This document shows, in pieces, positions 34,758-45,175 of a stretch of 64,000 nucleotides of DNA. Numbering within the stretch: position 1 is the first letter of the stretch; every line of letters begins with the position of its first letter. Under the pieces are notes generated by a model that saw only the letters and a list, made by a program, of their open reading frames with translations, was not told where the DNA came from and searched no databases. Source of the stretch: Strongylocentrotus purpuratus (lineage: Eukaryota; Echinodermata; Echinoidea; Camarodonta; Strongylocentrotidae); the NCBI RefSeq assembly GCF_000002235.5, contig NW_022145604.1:27213291-27277290 (forward strand), given 5' to 3'. The translations under genes and the position numbers were made by a program.

Positions 34758-35028
34758 TTCATTCTCCAGCTCCTCCTCCTTCTCCTTCTCCTTCTTCTCC
34801 TCTTCTTCTTCCTCTTCCTCCCCCTCCTCCTTCTCTTCCTCCTCCTCCTCCTCCTCCTCCTCCTCCTCCTCCACCTCCTCCTCTTCTTCTTCCTCCTCCT
34901 CTTCCTCCTCCTCTTCTTCCTCCTCCTCTTCTTCCTCCTCCTCTTCTTCCTCCTCCTCCTTCTTCTCCCCCTCCTCCTTCTCTTCCTCATCTTCCTCCTC
35001 CCCCTCTTCCTCCTCATCATCACCATCA
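34758..35028. repeat. 270-bp polypyrimidine tract (CCT/CTT)n
   Basis: Almost pure pyrimidine on the + strand with a three-base period. All six frames stay open across most of it, producing Ser, Glu or Arg/Lys runs, so the open frames reported here are artefacts of composition. Confidence 0.98.
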
Positions 35029-35282
35029 AGTGCCAGGTCTGTTACAAGCATCGGCGGTCATGGACCTCCATGTTTGTCTAATATCTGCTATTCTTAAAAT
35101 ACTGGTATTGCTGATTTCTTTATAAGTTGCCATTTTGTTCTGGGTTTGCAATTTTTGACGCGTTGTCTTCTCCTGATCTTTCTTCAGCAATCTTCAATGT
35201 TTATAGTTTTTCCCTAGATTATCCTTTCTGTATATTTTACCACAAAATGCATTTGACCATTTCTTATTTTCCCGACAAAGTA
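35029..35282. other. Short unannotated stretch
   Basis: Nothing assignable between the polypyrimidine tract and MITE A4. Confidence 0.4.
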
Positions 35283-35288
35283 TTATGT

Positions 35289-35534
35289 TTAAAGATAAAC
35301 TTGAGTTCTGGTAAATAAAGTATTACAGTATTCAATATCTTTACCGTTATGTTTAAAGATAAACTGGAGTTCTAGTAAATATAGAAAAATAAATTATCAC
35401 AGTACCCAACGAAACTGAATGTTCAAGATTACAAATAAATGACATGTGCCAAACGATTTGTAGAAAACGTATAGGGGCTAAGTAATGAGCATAGAAAGAT
35501 AAGGAAAACCAGGTAAGTAGGCCCGACACCATAT
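35289..35534 (+). mobile_element. TTAA MITE, type A, 5' half only, with duplicated terminus (A4)
   Basis: The 5' terminus TTAAAGATAAAC occurs twice, at 35289 and 35353, in a ~64-bp tandem repeat. The rest of the type-A 5' half follows and stops after 'cccgacaccat', exactly where the shared 3' module would begin. Confidence 0.75.
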
Positions 35535-35812
35535 GCTTAACAAAGGTCACTATGTGCAAATGGAAGCTGAAGTTATTATCGAAGATGATGCCCAGTCAGT
35601 TTTGTTGCGTCTGTTTTAGTTTACTGGTTCAAACAATTATTCTGCTGAGTGATAAACAATCCAGAATAAATCATAGCAATTTTCTCTCAAAATACGAGTC
35701 CCATACCAGTGCTCAAGATTAACTTTAACTCCGCACGGAAACACATACATTAGTTCAGTGTAATATTATTGACACGAACATGATAAGCTATTTATGGCCT
35801 TTTTAAAGATAC

Positions 35813-36334
35813 AATGTCCCTTTTGCAGCCAACCTCAAATTCTGTAGAACTTTGCAGAAATTATAAATATATCATGTATGTCCTATCTGTGAAATTTAAA
35901 CGTTAGCAGTGTCCTAATATTCAAATTATGCAAGGAAACCCGTTTACTTGCTAGACTTCACTGTCAGACACCAGTGTCAGTATTTAGTGACTTACTGACT
36001 TTTTCTTCTTCTCTGGTAATAACATACATACATGTATAATGAGCTGTAAAGGATTTGTCTACATCAATAACCCACTTCTTGTAATGGCCAAAATCAAACT
36101 GATTGAATCTTTGTGCAGCATAAAACGTACGATCATTCGGTACAATGGTCTGAAAATCAAGACTATTACTTATTGGCTCGATTTGACAATTAATAGTCGT
36201 TATTTTCTCACTTAAAGACATTTTCAAGCCCCATTTTTCTAAGGGGAGTTCTAAATTAGTATTATCTTTCAAATGCCATTGGAATTTAACCTTTTCATTT
36301 TTTTTGGCCTGCAAAAGGGACATAGTACCTTTAA
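35813..36334 (+). mobile_element. TTAA MITE, type E, copy E1 (full length)
   Basis: 522 bp from TTAAAGATACAATGTCCC to CAAAAGGGACATAGTACCTTTAA-type right end, with TTAA on both sides and ~24-bp imperfect inverted ends. A minus-strand open frame of 149 codons (36413-35964) covers most of it and extends beyond its right end. No domain was recognised and the frame is interrupted in E2 and E3. Confidence 0.8.
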
Positions 36335-36880
36335 GTAGCATAAATTCATGTTCCTGGCCTGACAGTGACAGTGAGGCATAATTGGGGAAACTGGCCATCC
36401 CTGGATATGCCAATATTAAACAGCGTCCTCTGTTGTCAATTTCATAGAGTGCAACGCTTTGCTCTCGTCGCCAATTTTAATCAAAAACCACACTGTCGTA
36501 ACGCCGCTAACTTCCTCATTAATTCCATCGATAGTTTAGCGGCGGCATGTCCCTGAATGACATATCTTTAATGAGATAGATTCAATTATAGGATCCCCCG
36601 TTTAACGACACCAAGTCCCCACTTCTATTTTCATTTTTTCCTCATAATTATATCCGCTCAGGGAATATCTCATGTTGGTTACGGGTGATTTTTGGTGCAC
36701 CGGACCGGTAATGGATGGCAGCGGAAACTACGGTGTCCTCTCAACGTTTCGTGCTCATTAAATGGTATATGTTTTCCTGTCTAACTTCGAATATTCGTCG
36801 TTTGACAACCTCCTCGGTGGTCTAATAACACGGTAATTAAATGACACTAATTTAAGTAATAAGAAGCAGTTGGTGCCTAT
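36335..36880. other. Repeat-free island, possible conserved non-coding element
   Basis: About 500 bp without microsatellite or transposon, with several TAAT/ATTA cores (near 36517, 36565 and 36831) and GC-balanced patches ('gcaccggaccggtaatggat' near 36697). The character resembles a regulatory island, but this is only an impression. Confidence 0.25.
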
Positions 36881-37555
36881 TAATTACCCTTACCCGGGAG
36901 TATTACTGTCTTTTTTCGAGAGGTTAAATTATGAAGCGTTTTTTTATGGCAGGGATTCACGAAGCATGAGAAGGTCTCGTTAGTCACACAAACGATGGAG
37001 ACCATTACAAAATTAAGAAAAAAGGGAGGTGGATGAAAGTTCAATGAATGAGAAAGACAGAGACAGACAGACAGGCAGAAAGCGAAAAAAGGAACCTGAC
37101 TTGGAATTCCATTAGATTGAAAGATGAACATTTGTTTGAAGAAATAAATGATGAATATTAATAACTAATATAAAAATATTTATGAAAAGCTTACGCGAAA
37201 ATTGGTCATTTAAATATTTACAAGTACATCTATATGTACTTGTATTTTCCTTTTATTAAAAAAATGAAAAAAATTGTAATGTTAGATTGAAACAGGGTGG
37301 CTCCATCAGTATACAAAATATTGTTTTTCCTAGGGGCCCTGCATAAAATTCAAAATATAGGCCTATTCAAATTAAAAATACCTGAAGCATAATTCGAAAT
37401 TTTAATTGGATAATGTTCGATTGCTTTGTTTTTATATTAATCATAAGAAGAAACCTACAGTCATTATTATCCTCATTGAACTCCCAAACTTGTATTGTAG
37501 CAGATCTGGTTACTATGAATCTTGGCAGAGAGAATATAAGAAATAGGGAGATTTA
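36881..37555. other. Presumed intron, no gene seen
   Basis: 'CAGGGTGGC' (near 37294) and 'GGGGCCCTG' (near 37334) face each other like the ends of a tiny hAT-type remnant. This is not strong enough to call. Confidence 0.35.
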
Positions 37556-37571
37556 GGGGGGGGGGGGGGGG
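37556..37571. repeat. Poly(G) run of 16
   Basis: Uninterrupted G16. Confidence 0.95.
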
Positions 37572-37721
37572 TAATGGAAGTGCCACACACGCGATAAAGA
37601 TGTAAACATTGGAGGGTTATTAGGGTAGAATAGTCTGATGTGACAACCAAGCCTGCTTTGAGAGGAGCCAACACCCGAGTCTCTCGTTGTCTCCCTCTTG
37701 GGGTTAGAATGAGATTGATAG

Positions 37722-37737
37722 GGGTCATCAAAGGTCA
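37722..37737 (+). promoter_or_regulatory. DR4 nuclear-receptor-like site
   Basis: GGGTCA-TCAA-AGGTCA is a direct repeat of the nuclear receptor half-site with a four-base spacer, inside a repeat-poor, GC-balanced stretch (about 37640-37800). Short motifs like this also occur by chance. Confidence 0.2.
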
Positions 37738-37870
37738 AGTGTGATAGGCGCTTAATGGCCGCTCTTCGACATTACATTATCAGTGGACTATATCGTTACG
37801 GAATGCCCTAATGACCAGATAAACTTAACCAGACATGTAGCATGACATGTGTTATTTCAACGCATTTTTG

Positions 37871-37986
37871 GTTTTTCTAGTAACCCTCTTCACATACTTA
37901 CAATTGCTAGTAAGGTTCTTCTTTCTTTTTTTCTTTTTCTAGAAGCCCTCTTCACTTAGAATTGCTAGTGAGGTTCGTTTTTTTTT
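37871..37986. repeat. Two-copy tandem repeat (~62 bp)
   Basis: 'tttttctagtaaccctcttc...attgctagtaaggttc' and 'tttttctagaagccctcttc...attgctagtgaggttc' lie head to tail, separated by T/C-rich sequence. Confidence 0.7.
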
Positions 37987-38037
37987 TCTCCACATGTTTG
38001 GTGAAGCAGAACTGTTGCAACCATTGTTTTTAAATCA

Positions 38038-38092
38038 TTAGCCTCATTTTCTACTGACAAAAAGAGTCTTGTCAGTAGAAAAATGAGGCTAA
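38038..38092. repeat. Near-perfect hairpin, 23-bp stem, 8-base loop
   Basis: TTAGCCTCATTTT-CTACTGACAA pairs with TTGTCAGTAG-AAAAATGAGGCTAA with a single bulge around loop aaagagtc. Total about 55 nt, similar in size to small precursor hairpins. Confidence 0.85.
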
Positions 38093-38197
38093 CGATGCGT
38101 TGAGTGAGTGTGTGTGCGGGAGGGAGGGGGGGGGGAGGGGAGAATGTAGGGCGACCGATTTCAAACATGTGTCAAAGTGAGAGAGAATGGGCGTCCA

Positions 38198-38448
38198 TTC
38201 AAAGAGAAAGTTGAGTTCTGGGGAGAGGTGAAAAAAGATGACAAGTAGCTGCTTAAACATGAGGCCCGATTTTTATGCCCCATGTTGTATAGTCCCGTAA
38301 AAATATGTCTGTGTTCAGTGCAGTGTCACTTTACCAAGACTGGGCCAAATTTCTTATCATTTCGATGACTCCAGATCCATGCATTTGTTGTATACACTTA
38401 TATGCTTCACTATGCAATCGCATGACCAGAACTCAACTTTTTCTTTAA
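38198..38448 (+). mobile_element. TTAA MITE, type B, internally deleted copy B2
   Basis: Starts TTCAAAGAGAAAGTTGAGTT (one change in TTAA) with 'ggggagaggtga', retains part of the shared 3' module and ends CTCAACTTTTTCTTTAA. About 250 bp against about 390-415 for complete type B. Confidence 0.75.
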
Positions 38449-38539
38449 AGACCAAGATTCTTGATTGACTTATAATCACCTAGTATTCGATTTATGGGAC
38501 AGCGACCCGAGATCGAGAACGGGCTTGCTCTGTCTTTGA

Positions 38540-38548
38540 GAGAGGATT

Positions 38549-38584
<36 letters not shown>

Positions 38585-38664
38585 AAGAAAAAAAAAAAAG
38601 AGAGAGAGGATAAGACAGAGAGAGAGAGAGAGAGAGAGAGAGGGGAAAAAAAAGGGGGGGGGGT
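38540..38664. repeat. GA microsatellite with A and G homopolymers
   Basis: (GA)n, A11, (GA)n again, then A8 and G10 in sequence. Confidence 0.95.
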
Positions 38665-39040
38665 CGTGTAAGGTAAAAGAGGTTAAATCTGCTCACGTTA
38701 TGTACATGTTATGATAAATACTCTAATGTCACCCCATTTTAGAAAGGAAAAAAATGTTTCGTTGTACTTGACTTGAATACGAGATAAGTATGATTATCCT
38801 CGCACGAAGCCCATAAATCTTTTTCACAGCGGAATGACATATTGATTTATGTAATGTGTGTTAATAATGTCTCTGCTGGGATTCATCCGATACAGGATGA
38901 CACGTTAAACTTGGACATTAAAACATCGATCGTAGGAACAAGTTACTAGTCAGAGGCGTGTTCACTGGACTGGAACAGTTTTATGAATTAATGAATATAT
39001 CATCATGCTCGTAAATATTATTTTGTCTACATGCTATAGC
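38665..39040. other. Presumed intron, no gene seen
   Basis: Nothing assignable. Confidence 0.4.
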
Positions 39041-39097
39041 CAGTGGCGTAGCGTAGACGAAGATATTGAAGGGGCTCCGACATAATAATAGCTTCGC
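39041..39097 (+). mobile_element. Left-end fragment of CAGTGGCG-type MITE cut by a SINE
   Basis: CAGTGGCGTAGCGTAGACGA begins the fragment, which ends where the SINE at 39099 starts. This suggests the SINE inserted into it, though no right part was found after the SINE. Confidence 0.4.
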
Positions 39098-39098
39098 A

Positions 39099-39374
39099 GA
39101 GGTGTCGTGGTGGAGTGGATATGCCACCGGATTGTGGATCACAAGGTCCGCGGTTCGAGCCCGGCCGCGGCACTTATGTCCTTCGGCAAGACATTAATCT
39201 ACATTTGCCACACTCAACCCAGGTGAGGTTAATGGGTACCTGGTAGGATTATTCCTTGAAATGCACTGTGCGCTGAAGCTAGGATAACAAGTTCCAAAGC
39301 CTTTGGAGGCGCATATAAAGTTGATATTTCATAATGTATTATGCGCTATACAAGAACTGCATGTTATTATTAAT
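39099..39374 (+). mobile_element. tRNA-derived SINE, full length, plus strand
   Basis: Best copy of the main SINE family. It has head GAGGTGTCGTGGTGGAGTGG, A box TGGTGGAGTGGA (39108-39119) and B box GGTTCGAGCCC (39152-39162). A conserved body ('cttcggcaagacattaatct', 'aatgggtacctggtaggat') follows, then a pre-tail 'gcgctatacaagaact' and a short ATT tail. Presumably moved by a LINE partner that recognises the tail. It has no protein-coding content. Confidence 0.85.
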
Positions 39375-40594
39375 ATAGTGAACGTATTGGTCGTACAAGG
39401 TGGATGAAAGCGTGAGGTTCTTTTCTATTTTGTAAACATGGTTAAAGCACCCTTTTTATATTCTCAACCTCCTTTTCTCATCCTTTCCCTGTTGTTCGTC
39501 ATGTGATTGGGCAGACCCATGTAGCTGTATTCCTCTGCCTTTACAGTCCAGAAGTATGAGACGCTGCACGCATGTTGTAAGTGTTTGGAAGACAATGAAA
39601 ATAACACATAACGAACCATATAAAATATAGTTCGTTAGTTTTTTTTTTATAATTTGTTTATTGTATATACTCGTATACACGGGCTAAATTTGCCCTGAAT
39701 TTTTCAATTTACTGAAGTTTTCATGAACATGAAAGGATGGAATCTACTTTTAATTTACCTTTATTGTATCTTTATCACATAAGATAATCTATTTTTACAA
39801 TTAGAAAAGAAATTATCTTTGTCTTAGCTTTATAACATAATTTATCTGTATTCTACCTTCACAGCATAACAACATGTATAGGACTATATTCAGTCATATT
39901 CACAATCACCTAAATTGCTTTTTTTTATTCCGCTACTTTCCGCTACTTTGGCCCCCCCCCCCCCAAGAGTTCAAAAACTTCAGTGAAAGTCTTTCGGGTA
40001 CTAGGTATCTAAACTTCAGAATATGATCGGGTGACATGGCTCCATAGAGTCTCGCTTGAAGTGGAGACTGGAGAGGGCGTGTCTTTAATTCACCTTAACT
40101 TTCTATTTTTAGCTCATTGTATACAAAGTCGCGATAATTTACCCCTGTTGAATTTACCACTTTTGACCTCTTGTGTGGACATTTAGAGTGTGCCCCTCTG
40201 AACTTTTCTGCACCACAAAATTGGTTTCGGAAAGTTTCGTTTCTTTGGCGTCTTGTAAAGTGCGACACTAACAGTTTCAAGTGTTTTACCATAATAATTA
40301 CGTTGAGTGACACCAACTATCTTTCCTAGCCGTCTTAAGTTCATCATCGAACAAAGCAGGACGTGGAAAATTACAAGATTGTGTCCTGACTAAATTTGAT
40401 AAGAAGAATTCAAATAGCCAAGTTAACACATTTATTGTTTAGGACTTCGTCGAAAATATTAGTCCATAGAATATGGGAAGCAAGGTGATGATTATGTGCG
40501 GATCAGATTCTCTTCAATTTTACTCAAATTAGAATGTTTTGTTTATACCTAATGTTTACCGACTTTTCTTTGAAATCGAAGAACGCAGCCTAAG
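39375..40594. other. Presumed intron with a poly(C) run
   Basis: C13 at about 39952-39964. Short minus-strand frames (39456-39680 and 40095-40316) show no domain. Confidence 0.4.
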
Positions 40595-41675
40595 CTAATA
40601 AGCTATGGTAAGTATGCTGAGCCGGTTTAATAAATTTATGTTTTCATTCTTAATCGCTTCAACGTTAGAGGTTATATCAAAAAAAGCTAACGAAAACCTG
40701 TAAAAAGTAACAACATATTGTTGTCGAGAAAAAAATATAAGCAGAAGTTCATAGCTGTGATTTCGCTGGGGAAGGGGGCGGGGGCAGTGTGGTCTCTTGT
40801 CCGAACCTTTCCATTTGTATATTATATATATTTGATCGTAACATTCTTTTTTTTCCTCAAGAATATACAAACATATGTTATTACAAATAAACCACGTTAC
40901 TGCTCGAAAATGCCTAAGGTGACGAAGCCCCCAAATAGGGGAAGTTCATCATTCGGGGTTTCATCCACCCCCCCCCCTAACCATGCCTATACGTCTGTGA
41001 AATATGAAAGGTTTAGAAGTGTGATAACAAGTTATTATTTTCATACATTGACATAATGGCAAATGTAATTCACAGCTTGGTCCCACGCCAAATTACGTTT
41101 CATTTTGATTCCGAAATCGGATCAATGCCAGCCGGAGGGTTTTTAAAAAATAATGACAAAATGACATTGCAGTGAAAACAAATAAACAAAAAAAAACGTA
41201 GTGGGCAGAAGGAAAACAAAAATAGTTTGAAGAATAACAGATCCCACTCATTTCCGAAGCCTATAGATAAAACAACAACAGCCATTTCAGCAGGAATAGC
41301 ATGGAAATCTAACCGATTGATATTTATATTGTGAATGTTAATTATGTATATAATTATGTAGTTAAACTGCCACTTTTTTTAGGATATTAAGATCGAGTTA
41401 GCCGTTGCCTTAAACAAATATCTGGATAAGCTGAACATTTTTTAATGAACGATTGGACTTCTGTTTTTCTGTATTTCTTTGTTTTGTCGGCCTCATTAGC
41501 CTCAGTCCAATGGGAGGACTTCACTAGTTACTACAAACAATATTTATACGAGTGATACCTGCTGCAACCCTCTGCCTCTATTATGCTTTGAATAAAGAAC
41601 ATGTTGTATTTGTCTTCGTATCCTGGCATCCCTTTTGAATATCATAATTTGTTCTTAGCATCAAGCATTTTGAGC
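40595..41675. other. Presumed intron, no gene seen
   Basis: Overlapping open frames on both strands near 40600-41056. No recognisable family and no splice context that stands out. Confidence 0.4.
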
Positions 41676-42090
41676 TTAAAGCTAAAGTTGAGTTCTGCTC
41701 ATGCGATTGTATTGTAAAAGAAACGGCGGTATGGAATCGATCAGAAAGAAGTTTATCATGTACATGTAGCATATAAGTCGTAGGCCTATGTAGTATGTAC
41801 TGCAAGGTTCTGAAGGCATCAAAATTATAAGAAATTTGGCGCAGTCTTGGTAAAATATCAAGCACGGTACATAGAAAAATGTGTGCAATGGGACTACACA
41901 AACATGTGGCATAAAAATCGGGCCTCATTTCTAAGCTGTTACTTGTCATATTTAGAATATGAAGGCATTTGAAGAGCCATGCTTTTCAGGGAACATTTTT
42001 TCTCTGATGTTCTTCCACACTTGCATAAAAACAATGATAACGCTCACAGATGATCTTTCACCTCCCCTCAGAACTCAACTTTCTCTTTAA
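41676..42090 (-). mobile_element. TTAA MITE, type B, copy B3 (minus)
   Basis: 415 bp. TTAAAGCTAAAGTTGAGTTC on the left is the shared-module end. The right end, GAACTCAACTTTCTCTTTAA, is the type-B end. The interior includes the type-B words 'aagagccatgcttttcaggg' and 'gataacgctcac', complementary to B1. Confidence 0.8.
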
Positions 42091-42380
42091 GCAAAAACTC
42101 CTAAAAAAGAAAGTCTTTATCGTTAGACTAGTTTAAGAGCGCCGCGTCCGTGGATTTGATACGAGCGAGTTCCCCTCATCTTTCGGGGAGATGGGGGAGA
42201 GGCCCGGGGGTGCGGGCAAGCGTTTCGATTCCAATTTTAGCTGAGGCTTGATTGAATTGATGACAGTTACGTTATGATGTTTGCTCCTCGGTTTTCTTTT
42301 CTCGAAATCACTGCAAATGACTGCATTGAATAAAGCCCCTTTCCTGGATATATATCTCTTTAGTAATAAACACGCTGGGT
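42091..42380. other. Short unannotated stretch
   Basis: G-rich patch near 42185-42215. Nothing assignable. Confidence 0.4.
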
Positions 42381-42620
42381 CAGTGGCGAAGCTACAGCCT
42401 CAATTGGGTGCGTAGGGGCACCTGCTCCCTATCGAATTGGGAATACAAGATACAGAAAAAGGGATACAGAGAGAGGGGAGAGAGAGGGGGGTGGGAGGGA
42501 GAGAAAGATACATGGAAAAGGGGAACGTGCGTATAGAAGAGAAGAACCCAATGACCCCCCCCCCCCGTATGCAAGTTCACTCTTTAAATCCGGATGCACG
42601 ATACGCCTCTGCACAGGACT
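42381..42620. mobile_element. Left end of a CAGTGGCG-type MITE with GA and poly(C) interior
   Basis: CAGTGGCGAAGCTACAGC opens the element. Inside are a GA-rich tract (42465-42510) and C13 (42555-42567). The right end is uncertain. Confidence 0.4.
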
Positions 42621-43250
42621 GCCACAAAGAAAACTATGGGGCTATGCCACCCCCTATCCCCACCTCACCCCCACTTCCTTCATCCCGATTCACAATGTTT
42701 GTGTCGAGAATTCCATTCTATATGCCATCGTAATTGTTTATATTCTCTAACATGTTCCGGCAAGTTAAACAAATCGAGACTATTTTCTTATCGTCAAATT
42801 GATCAGAACGCCCCCTCCCCCGCCCCGCCCCTACGAATAAGAATTGTATCGACGCCCCCTGGTACGTAGCGTGTCATTACGAAGGAAAATATGTGCGCGC
42901 ACACCACTCACTAGAAGAGCCCCTCGTCAATCAATATTTTAGTCAATTTAGCCAGGTGTCGTATAGCGGGGGTAATATCATTGGTCTCTCGCTAGCTTCG
43001 GGAATTTTGAAAAGTAGACGAACTTGGTGTAGTTACAGAGGTGGTACTGTTCAATGAGTAAAGAGGGGAGGGGGTAGCAACAGCGTCCCCCTTCGTTTTA
43101 ATTTATAGCACCACCCCTCACCTTCTCTCTATCTATCTCTATTTCACTTGTCCCCCTTGATAGATGATATATATATATTGTCATGATCATGTTCCCCCAA
43201 AATAACATGACTTTTTTTTGTTATAAGGGTTTAAAATGCACATAAGGAAT
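42621..43250. other. Presumed intron, C-rich patches
   Basis: Several short C-rich patches (42640-42690 and 42812-42835). No gene seen. Confidence 0.4.
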
Positions 43251-43260
43251 CATTCGGTGT

Positions 43261-43294
43261 ATGTGTGTGTGTGTGTGTGTGTGGGGGGGGGGGG
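43261..43294. repeat. (TG)n followed by G12
   Basis: About 11 TG units run straight into a 12-base G run. Confidence 0.95.
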
Positions 43295-44465
43295 TAACCT
43301 CTCCCTTACCCCTTCTCCCAATTTCATTCTCGGAATCAACGTCCCTGACAATAACGCGTTCAAGAGGCCACTCGTTTAGTTTATATCGGTTTGACTCTGG
43401 GGTCCCTGGCGGCGATTTTAATCAAATTCTGCTTTGACCTAATTTGAACCTACGTCTAATTTCGCCTTCGCGTCGTGCAAATTGCAAAATCTTGATAAGT
43501 GTACTTTTTTGTAGAAGTCGACAACAACAAATATTCTACCTCATCTAGAAACGACGCCCCAAAGCAAATGTGCTTATTACTACACAATTCTCAATTACGT
43601 CGCGACTTTTCGAAGATTATCCTCGTTTATGGTCAAAGACAACAATATTTGATAGTGCAACGCGGTTACCATAGTACCCGTGTAATTATATTAGGTCTAC
43701 TTATAATAATCTTATATAGAATAATAAGCAAAATAATGATACCCGAGTGGGCAGAAAGCTACACTCCCTTAATAACCCACTACAGATTAATGTCCTGCAA
43801 TCTTCTAGAATGAACTCCCCAGGCTATTCGTTCATAAAGTCGTGAACCTGATAGACAATAGTGGAGGTTACAATTTTCGATTGTAATTATAGTGAAAATG
43901 AAGAAGCCATAGGCTTATAGACCTGAGATAAATTACAGCTGACGGGCATAAGTATTTCGTCCTACGCGTTGATATCGGTGTATCATGTCTCTTATAGTGT
44001 GATTAAGAGCCTTGGTTTTTTACGAATCCTAGAAATGTATCATCTTTAATTTTGGACGGATAAATCTCACTGGTCCCTTTCAATCTCGCTGCCATGAGAT
44101 GGTAAAGATAATAATTACACTCCTACTTGGGTCGTAAAGGGCGACTGTCAAACGTGGGGGGAGGGGTACACCCACACACCAACCTGATAGTTAGTACTAG
44201 AGAAATACAGTCTATCCATGATGGTTATAAATATACCAAAAAACATATTTTGTACAGATAAGTAAAGAAAATTCGCATATCTTTGACGAATGATTTCATT
44301 GCTAATAACAGGAGCCTTACTCATCTGATGAATGCTGTCATAATATATTATATTGTCTTATTCTTCATAATGTGCTTCCAAATGCCAATATTTAGGATAT
44401 TATCATAATCAGTCACAAATTATCAGTTAAACTAATACGAAGAAACTAAAGAGAGTATTAGCGCC
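43295..44465. other. Presumed intron with one repeat-poor, GC-balanced patch
   Basis: 43390-43490 stands out by composition ('ggggtccctggcggcgattt', 'cgccttcgcgtcgtgcaaat') and lacks repeats. It may be regulatory. The 104-codon frame at 43499 has no recognisable domain. Confidence 0.3.
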
Positions 44466-44866
44466 TTAAAGGTAAAGACCAGTTATAATCATGCGATTGC
44501 ATTGTGAAAGAAACGTGGAATCGATCAGAAAAGGTTGATCATATAGCATATAAGTATTGGTGTGTACTACAAGGTTCTGGAATCATCAAAATAATAAGAA
44601 ATTTGGCCCAGCCTTCGTAAAGTTACAAGCACTGTACACAGAAAGATGTATATGGGACTACGCACACGTGCGCGACACGTGTGTTTATCTCTCACAATCC
44701 AATAGATAAACTAATTTACCAAATATATCAGTTAGTAGGCAGTTTCCCGGCAAAATTTGTACCATCATGTATTAGTCAAAACATACTCTTTCATATGATT
44801 GGTAATAAGAGCTTCCATTTCATTTTTTGAAATTGGGGCGTTTCCAATACTGGTCTTTACCTTTAA
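44466..44866 (-). mobile_element. TTAA MITE, type C (mosaic)
   Basis: Perfect 18-bp inverted ends, TTAAAGGTAAAGACCAGT and its complement. The left ~200 bp is the shared module of types A/B in reverse ('catgcgattgcattgtgaaa' to 'gaaagatgtatatgggacta'). The right half is unrelated to A or B ('gcaaaatttgtaccatcatg'). Perfect ends suggest a comparatively recent insertion. Confidence 0.85.
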
Positions 44867-45134
44867 GTACGGATTTTCTTTTTGCTCATACTTTTCAAAT
44901 ATTTATATCAGTGGGTACTTTACATTTTTGCAATATTTCCAATAAAATCATTGTAATCAACCATTATTTTAAGTTTTAATATTTACCCAAAAAATCATAA
45001 TAATAATAATTGGCTGCTTATGTGGTAAATATATTTAAATATTTTGTGTAGATGTGTGTTATTCTCTGTTCGTCATTCATTACCAACTTCTCTCACTTTG
45101 TCTATTTGTCTGTTGGCTTCTCCCTTCCCCCTTC
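44867..45134. other. Short unannotated AT-rich stretch
   Basis: Nothing assignable. Confidence 0.4.
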
Positions 45135-45175
45135 CCCCTCTCTATCTCTCTCTCTCTCTCTGTCTCTCTCACTCC
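45135..45175. repeat. CT-rich microsatellite
   Basis: Short (CT)n in a pyrimidine-rich context. Confidence 0.9.

Noticed and set aside
34709-35097. Poly-Glu, poly-Arg and poly-Ser open frames of more than 100 codons
   Set aside because: All arise from the same polypyrimidine tract, with no flanking coding signal.
39099-39172. A functional tRNA gene
   Set aside because: A and B boxes are present, but the arms do not form a proper cloverleaf and the sequence continues into a SINE body with an ATT tail.
41581-41949. 122-codon minus-strand frame
   Set aside because: Mostly MITE B3 sequence.
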